Source: Chitiniphilus shinanonensis DSM 23277
Lineage (GTDB): Bacteria; Pseudomonadota; Gammaproteobacteria; Burkholderiales; Chitinibacteraceae
Assembly: GCF_000374805.1 (NCBI RefSeq)
Contig: NZ_KB895342.1
Coordinates: forward strand, 102,256 to 166,255
Length of the DNA stretch: 64,000 nt
Direction: 5' to 3'
Shown: piece by piece, positions 10,699 to 21,419 of the stretch
Layout of the letters: each line of letters starts with the position of its first letter
Position numbering within the stretch: position 1 is the stretch's first letter
Translations under genes and position numbers: made by a program
The notes under the pieces: model-generated
The model's database searches: none
What the model was told of the DNA's origin: nothing
The model's input: the letters and a program-made list of their open reading frames with translations, nothing else

Positions 10699-13600
10699 TC
10701 ACCCGCCGCTCCCAAGCGGCAACACCGGCATCCGGTCCATCAGCTGGCGGAATTCGTCGGCGGGGATCGGGCGGCTGAAGAAGAAGCCCTGGATGGCGTC
10801 GATATCGGCGCTCTGCAGGAACGCCAGTTGCTCGGCGGTTTCGACGCCTTCGGCCAGCACCGACATGCCCAGCGTCTTGCCCAGGCCAATGATGGCCAGC
10901 ACGATGGCGGCGTCGTTGGGGTCGGTGGTCAGGTCGCGCACGAAGCTCTGGTCCACCTTGAGCTTGTCGAAGGCGAAGCGCTTGAGGTACGACAGGCTGG
11001 AATAGCCGGTCCCGAAGTCGTCGATCGACAGCTTCACGCCCAGGCGCTTCAGGCCGTGCAGCATCGACATCACGTGCTCGACCTCCTGCATCACCACCGA
11101 CTCGGTCACTTCCAGTTCCAAGTACTGCGCCTCCAGGCCGGAGGATGCCAGCGCGTCGGCGACGATCTCCAGCATGTTGGCCTGATGCAGTTGCAGCGGC
11201 GACAGGTTGACCGCGATGGTCAGCGGCGGCAGCCCGGCCGCCTGCCATGCCACGGCCTGACGGCACGCCTCGCGCAGCACCCAGTTGCCGATCGGCACGA
11301 TCAGGCGCGATTCCTCGGCCACGGGGATGAACTTGCCCGGCGGGATCAGGCCGTGCTCGGGATGACGCCAGCGGATCAGCGCCTCGGCGCCGATCACGCT
11401 GCCGTCGGCCAGGCTGGCCTGCGGCTGGTAGAACAGGGTGAATTCGTTGTTGGCCAGCGCCTGGCGCATGCTGGTTTCCAGCACCAGCCGCTCCGAGGCG
11501 AGCGCGTTGAGGTCGGCGGTGAAGTACTGGTAGTTGTTGCGGCCGTTGGCCTTGGCCTGGTACATCGCCACGTCGGCGTTGCGGATCAGCGTTTCCGAAT
11601 CGTCGCCGTCGTCGGGATAGATGGCGATGCCGATCGAGGTGGAGCTGGCGAAGCCGCCCGCCTCCAGCTCGAACGGCTCGGAGAACGATTCCAGGATGCG
11701 CTCGGCCACCTGCCCGGCCTCCATGGCGTCGCGCAGTTCGGACAGCACCACCACGAATTCGTCGCCGCCCTGGCGCGCCAGGATGTCGTTGCGGCCGACG
11801 ATGCCGCGCAGGCGCTCGGCCACCTGCATCAGCACCTGGTCGCCGGCGGCGTGGCCCAGCGAGTCGTTGATGGTCTTGAAGCGGTCCAGGTCGAGGAACA
11901 GCACGCCCAGCCGGCGGTGATAGCGCTGGGCGGCGGCCACCGACAGCTTCAGCTCGTCGCGCAGCAGGTTGCGGTTGGCCAGGCCGGTGACGGTGTCGAA
12001 GTTGGCCAGCTCGGTGATGCGCTCCTGCGCTTCCTTGCGCTCGGTGATGTCGGTGAGGGTGCCGATCAGGCGGTTGGGGCGCTGCTGCTCGTCGAATTCG
12101 ACGAAGCGCCCGCGCATCTGGTACCAGTGGTAGTCGTTGTCCTTGCGCTTGCGGCGGTACTCGATCACCAGCTGGTGCGCGGCGCCGGTGTAGTAATCGC
12201 GCACCGCGCGCATCACGTTGTCGCGGTCGGTCGGGTGCAGCTGGTTCTTCCACTTCTCGAAAGTCTCGATCAGCTCGCCCGGCTCGTAGCCGAGCAGCCG
12301 GTCGTATTCCGGGCTGGTGACGGCGGTGCGGCGGCTTTCCAGCGGCATGTCGAACAGGCCGGTGTTGGAGGCCTCCAGCGCCAGCCGCAGCTGCTGCTCG
12401 CTCTTGACGATGGCTTCCTCGGCCATGCGCCGCTCGGAGATGTCGCGCACCACCGCGCAGTTGAATTCGCGGCCCTTGAACACGATGAAGTTGGAATACA
12501 CCTCGATGGGGAATTCCTCGCCGGTGCGGGTCTTGAAGGTGACTTCGTCGAACAGGTGCTTGTGCTCGCGCAGGCGCATCCAGAAGCGGGGCCAGCTTTC
12601 CTGCCTGAAGCCGGGGTTCACGTCCTTCAACCGCATCGACAGCAGTTCGCCCTCGCTGTAGCCCAGCCGGTTGCACGCGGTGGCGTTGACGTAGCGGATC
12701 TGCCCGGCATCGTCCAGCCACACCGCCATGTCGGCCCCGCGCTCCACCGCCACCTTGGTCAGGTAGAGGTCGGCCTCGGTCTGCTCCAGGCGCCGCAGTT
12801 GTTGCAGCACGTAGACCAGCAGGCCGCCGCTGGCCAGCAGCATCACGCAGGTGATGCCCATGTTGATCAGGGCTTCGCGCTGCCAGGTGGCGAGCACCAC
12901 GCTGCGGTCGGCGCCGACTGCGACGCCCAGCGGCCAGCCGCTGACATGCCGCCAGCCGTGGATGCGCCGGGTGCCGTCGTCGAGGTCGGTCTCGTGGAAT
13001 ACGCCGGCCTCCTGGCGCAGGAAGGCTTCGTCGAAGAACTGGCGCCCGGCGATGTTGCGGCTGTGCTCGCGCGCGTTCTCGGGGTAATACAGCAAGGTGG
13101 TGCCGTCGTCGCGGAACACCCGCAGCGTGGTGCCGCGCTGGGCGTCCAGCGAGCGGTAGAAGTTGGCGAAGTAGCCCGGCGACAGACCGGCCATCAGCAC
13201 GCCGGAGAACGACGCGCCCGGCCCCGACAGGCCGGTGACGATGGGGATCACTTCGCCGCCGCCGCCCGGATCGGGGCTCGCTTCGGCGATGTAGTTGGGC
13301 GTGCCCGGCAGCGCGCGGATGGCCCGGAAGTAGCGCTCGTTGCCGAGGTTGAGCTGCGGCGTGGGATAGGTGCGGGTGGTGGCGGCCAGGTGGCCGTCCT
13401 CGTAGATCACCGCCAGCGAACCCAGTTGCGGATAACGCACCACCACCCGTTGCAGGTAGGCATACAGGCACTCGTCGTCGCGCGCGGCGAGGCACTTGCG
13501 GAACAGGGTGTCCTGCTGGATGGAGAACAGCGCGTTGACCGACGATTCCATGGTCCGGCCGACGTGTTCCTCGCTGGTGCGCGCGAGGGTGAGCAGGTAC

Positions 13601-13761
13601 AGCTCGGCCTTATTCTGGGTTTCCTGGTAGCTGCGCAGGGTGGACCAGCCCAGCGCACCCAGCGTGAACAGCATCACCACGACGGACAGCACCACCAGCA
13701 GGACGCGGATGCGTGCAAACGAATGACCGTCGTCTTGCTCCAGGGCAGGCGGCGGAGTCAC
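10699..13761 (-). CDS. Membrane sensor protein with Cache-like, PAS, PAS, GGDEF and EAL domains
   Basis: About 1,020 residues. From the N-terminus: TM helix (about 17-37), a periplasmic sensor of about 260 residues resembling a double Cache domain, second TM (about 300-320), two PAS/PAC modules, GGDEF (motif near residue 665) and EAL (near 793). GGDEF is intact (RQGGDEF), but the I-site position before it reads GRND rather than RxxD. The EAL domain keeps EALIRW, NLSP, TES, DDFGTGYSSL, K, AEGVET and the final Q, so phosphodiesterase activity is likely. GTG 13761 is preferred: GAGGAG lies 9 nt upstream and the longer ORF from 13872 adds unrelated residues. Confidence 0.93.
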   Translation of the reverse strand: MTPPPALEQDDGHSFARIRVLLVVLSVVVMLFTLGALGWSTLRSYQETQNKAELYLLTLARTSEEHVGRTMESSVNALFSIQQDTLFRKCLAARDDECLYAYLQRVVVRYPQLGSLAVIYEDGHLAATTRTYPTPQLNLGNERYFRAIRALPGTPNYIAEASPDPGGGGEVIPIVTGLSGPGASFSGVLMAGLSPGYFANFYRSLDAQRGTTLRVFRDDGTTLLYYPENAREHSRNIAGRQFFDEAFLRQEAGVFHETDLDDGTRRIHGWRHVSGWPLGVAVGADRSVVLATWQREALINMGITCVMLLASGGLLVYVLQQLRRLEQTEADLYLTKVAVERGADMAVWLDDAGQIRYVNATACNRLGYSEGELLSMRLKDVNPGFRQESWPRFWMRLREHKHLFDEVTFKTRTGEEFPIEVYSNFIVFKGREFNCAVVRDISERRMAEEAIVKSEQQLRLALEASNTGLFDMPLESRRTAVTSPEYDRLLGYEPGELIETFEKWKNQLHPTDRDNVMRAVRDYYTGAAHQLVIEYRRKRKDNDYHWYQMRGRFVEFDEQQRPNRLIGTLTDITERKEAQERITELANFDTVTGLANRNLLRDELKLSVAAAQRYHRRLGVLFLDLDRFKTINDSLGHAAGDQVLMQVAERLRGIVGRNDILARQGGDEFVVVLSELRDAMEAGQVAERILESFSEPFELEAGGFASSTSIGIAIYPDDGDDSETLIRNADVAMYQAKANGRNNYQYFTADLNALASERLVLETSMRQALANNEFTLFYQPQASLADGSVIGAEALIRWRHPEHGLIPPGKFIPVAEESRLIVPIGNWVLREACRQAVAWQAAGLPPLTIAVNLSPLQLHQANMLEIVADALASSGLEAQYLELEVTESVVMQEVEHVMSMLHGLKRLGVKLSIDDFGTGYSSLSYLKRFAFDKLKVDQSFVRDLTTDPNDAAIVLAIIGLGKTLGMSVLAEGVETAEQLAFLQSADIDAIQGFFFSRPIPADEFRQLMDRMPVLPLGSGG

Positions 13762-13893
13762 AGGTTTCGTCTCCTCGTGGACAGGGGTGGTGGATGATGA
13801 ACGGCGCCCGCTCCACGCATTCTTGGGGCAAAGCGCCGGGGCTGGCAAGCGGCAGTCATCCGCCTGAAACAACGGCGCGTCGCGCCGCCGCGG

Positions 13894-14883
13894 CTATCTG
13901 CCGATCACCGCCGTCAGATCGTGCGCGTCGGCCAGCTGCCGGGCCGCCAGTTCGGCGGCGCGCCGGTCGGGATACGGCCCCAGCCGCACCCGGTGCACGG
14001 TGCCGGCGGTCTGGATCACCAGCGGCGAGCCCGGCGGCAGTTCGCCGGCCAGCCGCGCGTGGAACGCCTCGGCGTTGGTGCGCGACGAAAACGCGCCCAG
14101 TTGCAGGTAGACCCCGCCACCGCTGTCGGCAATCGGCGCGGGCAGGGGCGCCGCCACCGGCGCGGTGGTCTCGACCTGCGTGGCGACATTGGCCGGCGGC
14201 GGCGCGCCATTGGCGGCCAGGCTCTCGACCACCACCTCGCTGCTGCCCTGCATGGCGTAGCCCAGGCGGCAGGCGGCGACGAACGACAGGTCGATCACCC
14301 GCCCCTTGTGGAACGGGCCGCGGTCGTTCACCCGCACGATCACGCTGCGGCCGTTCTTCACGTTGGTGACGCGCGCGTAGCTGGGAATCGGCAGCACCGG
14401 CGACGCCGCGGTCATGGCGAACATGTCGTAGACCTCGCCGCTGGAGGTCTTCTGCCCGTGGAACTTGCGGCCGTACCACGAGCCGACGCCCTGCGCGCGG
14501 TACTCGCCGGCCTGCCGGAGCGGGGTGAAGCTCTGGCCGAGCACGGTGTAGGGATTGTTGGCGAAGCGGTGCAGCGGCTCGGCGCGCGGCGTCGCCTCCG
14601 GCACCAGATCGATCCACGGCGGCAGATCGAGCGGACCGTCGTCCTTGTAGAACGCACCGTTGCCGGCGCGGGCATAGACGCAGGGGTTGTTGCTTGGCTG
14701 CTGCGCCAGCACCGGCGGCTCGCCCCCCGGCCTGGCCGCCACCGGCGGCTGCGGCTGGGACGGCGCCGGCGCGCGGCTGGGCGTGCTGGAGCAGGCGGCA
14801 AGCAACGCGGCACAGCCGCCCAGGCAAACGATCTTCAAGCTGGCTTTCAAGCGGACACCTCGCGCGAACCTGCGAACGGACAT
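13894..14883 (-). CDS. rlpA: Septal ring lytic transglycosylase RlpA family lipoprotein with SPOR domain
   Basis: 329 residues from ATG 14883. It carries a lipoprotein signal (CLGGCAALLAACSS), a Pro-rich linker, the RlpA double-psi barrel (GVGSWYGRKFHGQKTSSGE, then VRVNDRGPFHKGRVIDLS) and a C-terminal SPOR domain (VYLQLGAFSSRTNAEAFHARL) that binds denuded peptidoglycan at the septum. RlpA enzymes cleave stem-less glycan strands. TTG 14850 is a good alternative start with GAGGTG 5 nt upstream; ATG 14883 abuts repeat A3 and has a poorer ribosome site. It is the last gene of the mre/mrd run, separated from mrdB by repeats A3 and B2. Confidence 0.92.
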   Translation of the reverse strand: MSVRRFARGVRLKASLKIVCLGGCAALLAACSSTPSRAPAPSQPQPPVAARPGGEPPVLAQQPSNNPCVYARAGNGAFYKDDGPLDLPPWIDLVPEATPRAEPLHRFANNPYTVLGQSFTPLRQAGEYRAQGVGSWYGRKFHGQKTSSGEVYDMFAMTAASPVLPIPSYARVTNVKNGRSVIVRVNDRGPFHKGRVIDLSFVAACRLGYAMQGSSEVVVESLAANGAPPPANVATQVETTAPVAAPLPAPIADSGGGVYLQLGAFSSRTNAEAFHARLAGELPPGSPLVIQTAGTVHRVRLGPYPDRRAAELAARQLADAHDLTAVIGR

Positions 14884-14889
14884 GAACTT

Positions 14890-15060
14890 CAAACCCCACA
14901 TCTTGAAACACAGAGCACACGGAGAACACAGAGAAAGGCGGGAGAAAAAGCCGGGAAGGGAGCGAGGCCGGGAATAGCCTGGACCGCCCTCACCTCTGTT
15001 TTTCTCTGTGGAACTCCGTGTTCTCTGTGTCCTCTGTGTTTCAAGATGTGGGGTTGGTTT
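14890..15060. repeat. Inverted repeat family A, copy A3, inside the mre-mrd-rlpA run
   Basis: The left arm begins CAAACCCCACATCTTGAAAC (14890) and the right arm ends TTTCAAGATGTGGGGTTGG near 15058. Inner arms carry ACACAGAGCACACGGAGAAC and GAACTCCGTGTTCTCTGTG. It occupies most of the gap between mrdB and rlpA, which are co-directional. Confidence 0.92.
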
Positions 15061-15063
15061 CAC

Positions 15064-15086
15064 ACCCTTCCCTCTTCTCCCTTCCC
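15064..15086. repeat. Polypyrimidine repeat family B, copy B2
   Basis: A C/T-only tract beginning ACCCTTCCCTCTTCTCCC, directly after copy A3 and a few bases before the mrdB stop codon. Confidence 0.75.
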
Positions 15087-15092
15087 ACCCAC

Positions 15093-16205
15093 CTACCCCT
15101 TCATCAGCTTGCGGTCGCGCTGGATGCTCATCAGCAGGCCGAAGCTGGCCAGGATCGACACCATAGAGGTGCCGCCATACGAGATCAGCGGCAGCGGCAC
15201 GCCGACCACGGGCAGGATGCCGGACACCATGCCCATGTTGACGAAGACGTAGGTGAAGAAATTGAGCGCGATCGAGCCGGCCAGCAGGCGGCCGAAGGTG
15301 GTGGATGCGCCGTGCGAGATCATCAGCCCGCGCGCGATCACCAGCAGGTACAGCAACAGCAGCAGCGCGTTGCCCACCAGGCCGAATTCCTCGCCGAACA
15401 CGGCGAAGATGAAGTCGGTGGTGCGCTCGGGAATGAAGTCGAGGTGGGTCTGGGTGCCAGCCAGCCAGCCCTTGCCGAACCAGCCGCCCGAGCCGATGGC
15501 GATGGTGCCCTGGATGATGTGGTAGCCGGCGCCCAGCGGATCGCTGGTCGGGTCCAGCATGGTGGCCACGCGGCGGCACTGGTACTCGTGCAGGATGTTG
15601 ATGCACAGGTTCCAGTGGGTGACCACGTAGGCCAGCCCGCCGAAGGCGGCGGCGCCGGCGGCGATCAGCCGCCACGACAGGCCGGCGAAGAACAGCACGT
15701 AGAAGCCGCTGGAGGTGATCAAGAGGCCGGTGCCCAGGTCGGGCTGCTTCAGGATCAGCCCCACCGGCACCACGATCAGCAGCGCGCCGACCACGAAATG
15801 CCGCCAGTTCAGGTGCACCTCGTGCAGATGGAAGTACCACGCCAGCATCAACGGCAACGCGATGCGCATCAGCTCCGACGGCTGGATGCGGGTGATGCCG
15901 ATGTTCAGCCAGCGCGTGGCGCCGTGGCTGGTCACGCCGAAAAACTCCACCGCCAGCAGCAGCAGCACGCCGACCAGGTAGGCGGGCAGCGCCAGTCGCA
16001 TCAGCGTCTGCTGGCGGATGTTGGCGATGCACCACATCAGCACCAGCGAAATGCCCATGAAGGTGAGCTTGTCCGACACCCGGTCGACGTCCTGGTTGGA
16101 CGCCGAGTACAGCAGCACCGCCGACACCACGAACACCAGCAGCGTGAACAGCAGCAGCCACGGATCGATCGGCTGCTTGAAACGTTCCCACAATCGCTTA
16201 ATCAC
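15093..16205 (-). CDS. mrdB: Rod-shape SEDS peptidoglycan glycosyltransferase RodA (MrdB)
   Basis: 370 residues, about ten TM helices. RodA polymerises lipid II into glycan strands within the elongasome, paired with PBP2. SEDS features include KQPDLGTG, the GSGGWFGKGW loop, the catalytic Asp264 in PERTTDFIFAVFGEE and the C-terminal PLISYGGTSM. The start (ATG 16205) overlaps the end of mrdA by 8 bp, which indicates translational coupling. Confidence 0.97.
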   Translation of the reverse strand: MIKRLWERFKQPIDPWLLLFTLLVFVVSAVLLYSASNQDVDRVSDKLTFMGISLVLMWCIANIRQQTLMRLALPAYLVGVLLLLAVEFFGVTSHGATRWLNIGITRIQPSELMRIALPLMLAWYFHLHEVHLNWRHFVVGALLIVVPVGLILKQPDLGTGLLITSSGFYVLFFAGLSWRLIAAGAAAFGGLAYVVTHWNLCINILHEYQCRRVATMLDPTSDPLGAGYHIIQGTIAIGSGGWFGKGWLAGTQTHLDFIPERTTDFIFAVFGEEFGLVGNALLLLLYLLVIARGLMISHGASTTFGRLLAGSIALNFFTYVFVNMGMVSGILPVVGVPLPLISYGGTSMVSILASFGLLMSIQRDRKLMKG

Positions 16206-18165
16206 CGGTGCGCTCCGCGGATGGCTGTTCGACGACGGACGCGTTCTGCGCCACCGGGTCTTCGGGCTTCTTGCCCAGCAGGTAGAAATCGAGCACCTTG
16301 CGCGCGATCGGCGCGGCGGCCGCGGCGCCGAAGCCGCCGTTCTCCACGATCACCGCCAGCGCGATGCGCGGCTGCTCCACCGGGGCGAAGGCGATGAACC
16401 ACGAGTGGTCGCGCAGCCGTTCGTGCACGCTGCGCGCGTTGTACTTGCCGCCCTTGAGCGAGAACACCTGCGCGGTGCCGGTCTTGCCGCCGGCGGTGTA
16501 GCCGGCATTGCGGAACGCGTTGGCGCCGGTGCCGTTGGTGATGACGCTGGCCAGACCGCGGATCACCCGCTCGATGTTCTCGCGCTTCCACGGCAGCGTG
16601 CGTTCGGGACGCGGCTCCACCTGGGTCAGCTCGCCAGTATTGGGATCGACGATCTGGTTGACCACGTGCGGCCGGTAGGCGACGCCGTAGTTGACCAGCG
16701 TCGCGGTGGCGTGCGCCATTTGGAGCGGGGTGTAGCTGTTGTAGCCCTGGCCGATGCCGATCGACACCGTTTCGCCGGCGTACCACTTCTGCTGCGCCGG
16801 GTTCTTGAAGCGCTTGCGCTTCCACTCGGCGCTGGGCAGCACGCCGGGACGCTCGCCGGGCAGGTCGATGCCGGTGCGCTGGCCGAAATCCATCCCGCTC
16901 ATGAAGTTGGCGATGTAGTCGATGCCCATCTGCACCGCCAGCTGGTAGTAGTAGGTGTCGCTCGACACGGTGAGCGAACGGTCGAAGCTCATGCTGCCGT
17001 AGCCGCCGGCCTTGGAGTCGCGGAAGCGGTGGCCGCCGAACACGAAGTAGCCGGGATCGGCGATGGTCTGGTGCACCAGCGGGAAATTGCCCTCCAGCGC
17101 GGCCATCGCCATGAACGGCTTGAAGGTGGAGCCGGGCGGATACTCTCCGCGCAGCGCGCGGTTGAGCAGCGGCTTGTCCAGGCTTTCGTTCAGTTCCTTC
17201 CAGGTCTGCGGGTCGATGCCGTCCACAAACAGGTTGGGGTCGAACCCCGGCTGCGAGACGAAGGCCAGCACGCCGCCGGTGGCCGGCTCGATGGCGACCA
17301 GCGCGCCGCGCCGGCCGGCCAGCAGGCGCTCGGCGACCTCCTGCAACTTGATGTCCACCGACAATTGCAGATCCTGCCCCGGGCGCGGCGACACCCGGCG
17401 CAACGTGCGCACCGCGCGGCCGTTGGCGTCGATCTCGACCTCCTCGAAGCCGGTAGTGCCGTGCAGGTAGCGCTCGTAGCTGGCCTCGATGCCGATCTTG
17501 CCGATGTGCTCGCTGCCGCGATAGTTGGCCAGCGTGCCCGCTTCCTCCAGGTCGGCCAGGTCGCGGTCGTTGATGCGCCCGATGTAGCCGATCAGGTGCG
17601 AGGCGATCTGGCCGTAGGGATAGTGGCGGAACAGCCGCGCCTTGATCTCGACGCCGGGAAAGCGATAGCTGTTGGCGGCGAAGCGCGCCACTTCCTCGTC
17701 GGTCAGCCGGGTCTTGATCGGCAGCGACTCGAAGTCCTTGCTTTCCTCCTGCAGCTTCTTGAAGCGGCGGCGATCCTTGGGCGTGATCTCGACCAGCGTA
17801 TTGAGCGCGGCGATGGTGGCTTCGAGGTTGCCGATGCGCGACGGGGTGATTTCCAGCGTGTAGGCGGAAAAGTTGTGCGCCAGGATCACCCCGTTGCGGT
17901 CGCGGATGATGCCGCGCGACGGCGGCACCGGCACCAGCGAAATGCGGTTGGCCTCGGCCAGCGTCATGTACTTGTCGTGCTGGATGCCCTGCAACCAGAA
18001 GAAACGCGCCAGCAGCACGCCGAACAGCAGCAGCACGAAGCCGGCCGCCGCCACCAGCCGCAACTCGTAGGCGCTGCGCGCCTCGCGGTCGTTCTTCAGC
18101 TCGTTGTTGCTGCTGCGCCGTGTTTTGCCCCGCGTGGGGGCACCGAACATGGGGCGGTGCTTCAT
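16198..18165 (-). CDS. mrdA: Penicillin-binding protein 2, elongation transpeptidase (MrdA)
   Basis: 655 residues. A short cytoplasmic N-terminus and one TM helix (about 36-58) lead to the pedestal domain and the transpeptidase domain. The active site has Ser346 in PPGSTFKP, the SSD triad (this PBP class uses SxD) and KTGTAQ. It crosslinks new peptidoglycan during side-wall elongation and forms a complex with RodA and MreC. It follows mreD by overlap and overlaps mrdB, so mreC to mrdB look translationally coupled. Confidence 0.97.
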   Translation of the reverse strand: MKHRPMFGAPTRGKTRRSSNNELKNDREARSAYELRLVAAAGFVLLLFGVLLARFFWLQGIQHDKYMTLAEANRISLVPVPPSRGIIRDRNGVILAHNFSAYTLEITPSRIGNLEATIAALNTLVEITPKDRRRFKKLQEESKDFESLPIKTRLTDEEVARFAANSYRFPGVEIKARLFRHYPYGQIASHLIGYIGRINDRDLADLEEAGTLANYRGSEHIGKIGIEASYERYLHGTTGFEEVEIDANGRAVRTLRRVSPRPGQDLQLSVDIKLQEVAERLLAGRRGALVAIEPATGGVLAFVSQPGFDPNLFVDGIDPQTWKELNESLDKPLLNRALRGEYPPGSTFKPFMAMAALEGNFPLVHQTIADPGYFVFGGHRFRDSKAGGYGSMSFDRSLTVSSDTYYYQLAVQMGIDYIANFMSGMDFGQRTGIDLPGERPGVLPSAEWKRKRFKNPAQQKWYAGETVSIGIGQGYNSYTPLQMAHATATLVNYGVAYRPHVVNQIVDPNTGELTQVEPRPERTLPWKRENIERVIRGLASVITNGTGANAFRNAGYTAGGKTGTAQVFSLKGGKYNARSVHERLRDHSWFIAFAPVEQPRIALAVIVENGGFGAAAAAPIARKVLDFYLLGKKPEDPVAQNASVVEQPSAERTGD

Positions 18166-18668
18166 AGCGATTCGGGCACGCTCTTACGCTGGTATACCAG
18201 CAGCAGGTTGGAGATCGGCACCCACAGGAACGCCGACAGGAACGGCCCGATGAAGTAGCTGACGCCCACCATGTCCGCGCCGGTGATCAGCCGCAGCACC
18301 GCCATGATCACCTGCGCCAGCAGCAGCAGGCCGAGCATGGCCAGCGCCTGCTGCCAGAACGGGAAGATGTTGATCTGGCGCGAGCGCGACAGCACCAGGT
18401 AGACGATCACCGAATACGCCAGCGTGTGCTGGCCCAGCATGTTGCCGTCGGCCACGTCCATGGCCAGGCCGAACACGAAGGCCCAGCCGACGCCGACGCG
18501 GCGCGGCTGGTTCAGCGTCCAGTACAGCAACATCAGAGCGACGAAGTCGGGCGCGAAATGGCTGCCGATCAGCTGCCATGGCAACAGGTTGAGCAGCAGC
18601 GCGCCGATCAGGGTCAGCAGGATCAGGCTGGGGCGTACCGGGCGCGGCAGATGGCTGGTAACGGGCAT
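18162..18668 (-). CDS. mreD: Rod-shape determining membrane protein MreD
   Basis: 168 residues, mostly hydrophobic with about five TM helices (for example RPSLILLTLIGALLLNLLPW). MreD joins MreC, RodA and PBP2 in the elongasome. The start at ATG 18668 shares its A with the mreC stop (TGATG), and the end overlaps mrdA by 4 bp. A longer in-frame ORF reading upstream through mreC is an artefact. Confidence 0.94.
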   Translation of the reverse strand: MPVTSHLPRPVRPSLILLTLIGALLLNLLPWQLIGSHFAPDFVALMLLYWTLNQPRRVGVGWAFVFGLAMDVADGNMLGQHTLAYSVIVYLVLSRSRQINIFPFWQQALAMLGLLLLAQVIMAVLRLITGADMVGVSYFIGPFLSAFLWVPISNLLLVYQRKSVPESL

Positions 18669-19549
18669 CAGGCACCTTTGGCGGCGGGTTCCGACGCGGC
18701 CGGATAAGGCGGCGGCGACGGCGGATTGTCGAGGATCAGCAGGAAGCGATGGCTGTCGATGCCGGCCACCGGCTGGCACTGGATGCGCGGAAACGGCGAG
18801 CCGCTGGGGCGCTCGATATGCGTCACCCGCGCCACCGGCAGCCCCGGCGCGTACAGGCCGTCCAGGCCCGACGTCACCAGCAGGTCGCCCGCCTTGATGT
18901 CGGCGTTGGGCGGCAGGTAGCGCACCTCCAACGGCTGGCCGGCGCCCATGCCGTAGACCACGGTGCGCAGGCGGCTGCGCTGCACCATCACCGGCACCGC
19001 GTGGTTGCGGTCGGTGATCAGGCGCACCTCGGAGGTCATCGGCTGCACCCGCACCACCTGGCCGACCACGCCCTCGGTATCGACCACGATCTTGCCCGGC
19101 TTCACGTCGCCGTTGACGCCCAGGTCGACGATCAGCTTGGCGGAGAACGGATCGCGCCCGCTGTAGAGGATCTCGGTCAGGCGGCTGCCCTGCGAGCTTT
19201 GCTGCTGACGCAGCGCCAGGCCGCGCAGTTGTTCGTTCTCGGCGAGCAGCGCATCGACGCGCATCGCCTTGGCGCGCGCCACCAGGATCTGGTCGTTCAG
19301 CTTGCGGTGTTCGGCGATCAGCACCGCCTGGCGGGTGAAGAAATCGCGGGCCTCGTGGAAGGCGGCGAACGGCGCGGTGGCCAGCCATTGCAGCGGGTAC
19401 AGCACGAACGACACCTGTTCGCGCACCCGGCCCAGCACCTGGAAGTGGACATCGCCCACCATCAGGGCGACGGAGAGCGTCGAAAAGATCAAAAGCCGCG
19501 TCAGCGGCTTCGGCCCTTGCTTGAAGAAGGCGGGTTGAGTGGCTTGCAT
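18668..19549 (-). CDS. mreC: Rod-shape determining protein MreC
   Basis: 293 residues. An N-terminal TM helix (about 16-34) is followed by a coiled-coil with many Gln/Glu/Arg and by the periplasmic beta-rich MreC core (SGRDPFSAKLIVDLGVNGDV, GVVGQVVRVQPMTSEVRLIT, GLDGLYAPGLPVARV). A Pro-rich tail ends the protein. MreC links MreB filaments to PBP2/RodA. It starts 160 bp after mreB, with an intervening hairpin, and its stop overlaps the mreD start. Confidence 0.96.
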   Translation of the reverse strand: MQATQPAFFKQGPKPLTRLLIFSTLSVALMVGDVHFQVLGRVREQVSFVLYPLQWLATAPFAAFHEARDFFTRQAVLIAEHRKLNDQILVARAKAMRVDALLAENEQLRGLALRQQQSSQGSRLTEILYSGRDPFSAKLIVDLGVNGDVKPGKIVVDTEGVVGQVVRVQPMTSEVRLITDRNHAVPVMVQRSRLRTVVYGMGAGQPLEVRYLPPNADIKAGDLLVTSGLDGLYAPGLPVARVTHIERPSGSPFPRIQCQPVAGIDSHRFLLILDNPPSPPPYPAASEPAAKGA

Positions 19550-19682
19550 GGACGATCGATAGGCCAGGTGTCAGGCACGGGAAGGCGGGCTTGCCGCCCT
19601 CCCCTCTACGAATTGGGAACCACTAACAAAACCCGGCGAAGCGGCCCCGGCAGGAAGCGAACCGCGGCCAGGAGGGCTCTGT

Positions 19683-19701
19683 CAGCGGCTCAAAGCCGCT
19701 G
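19683..19701 (-). promoter_or_regulatory. Hairpin between mreB and mreC
   Basis: CAGCGGCT-CAA-AGCCGCTG (plus strand) is a perfect 8-bp stem with a 3-nt loop, 10 nt past the mreB stop codon. There is no U-tract, so it is more likely a partial terminator, RNA-processing or 3'-stabilising element that would allow more mreB than mreCD message. Confidence 0.45.
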
Positions 19702-19710
19702 AACCCGCGT

Positions 19711-21415
<1,705 letters not shown>

Positions 21416-21419
<4 letters not shown>

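Noticed and set aside
10606..13797. 1,063-residue plus-strand ORF opposite the GGDEF-EAL gene
   Set aside because: Antisense shadow; the minus strand carries complete TM, PAS, GGDEF and EAL motifs.
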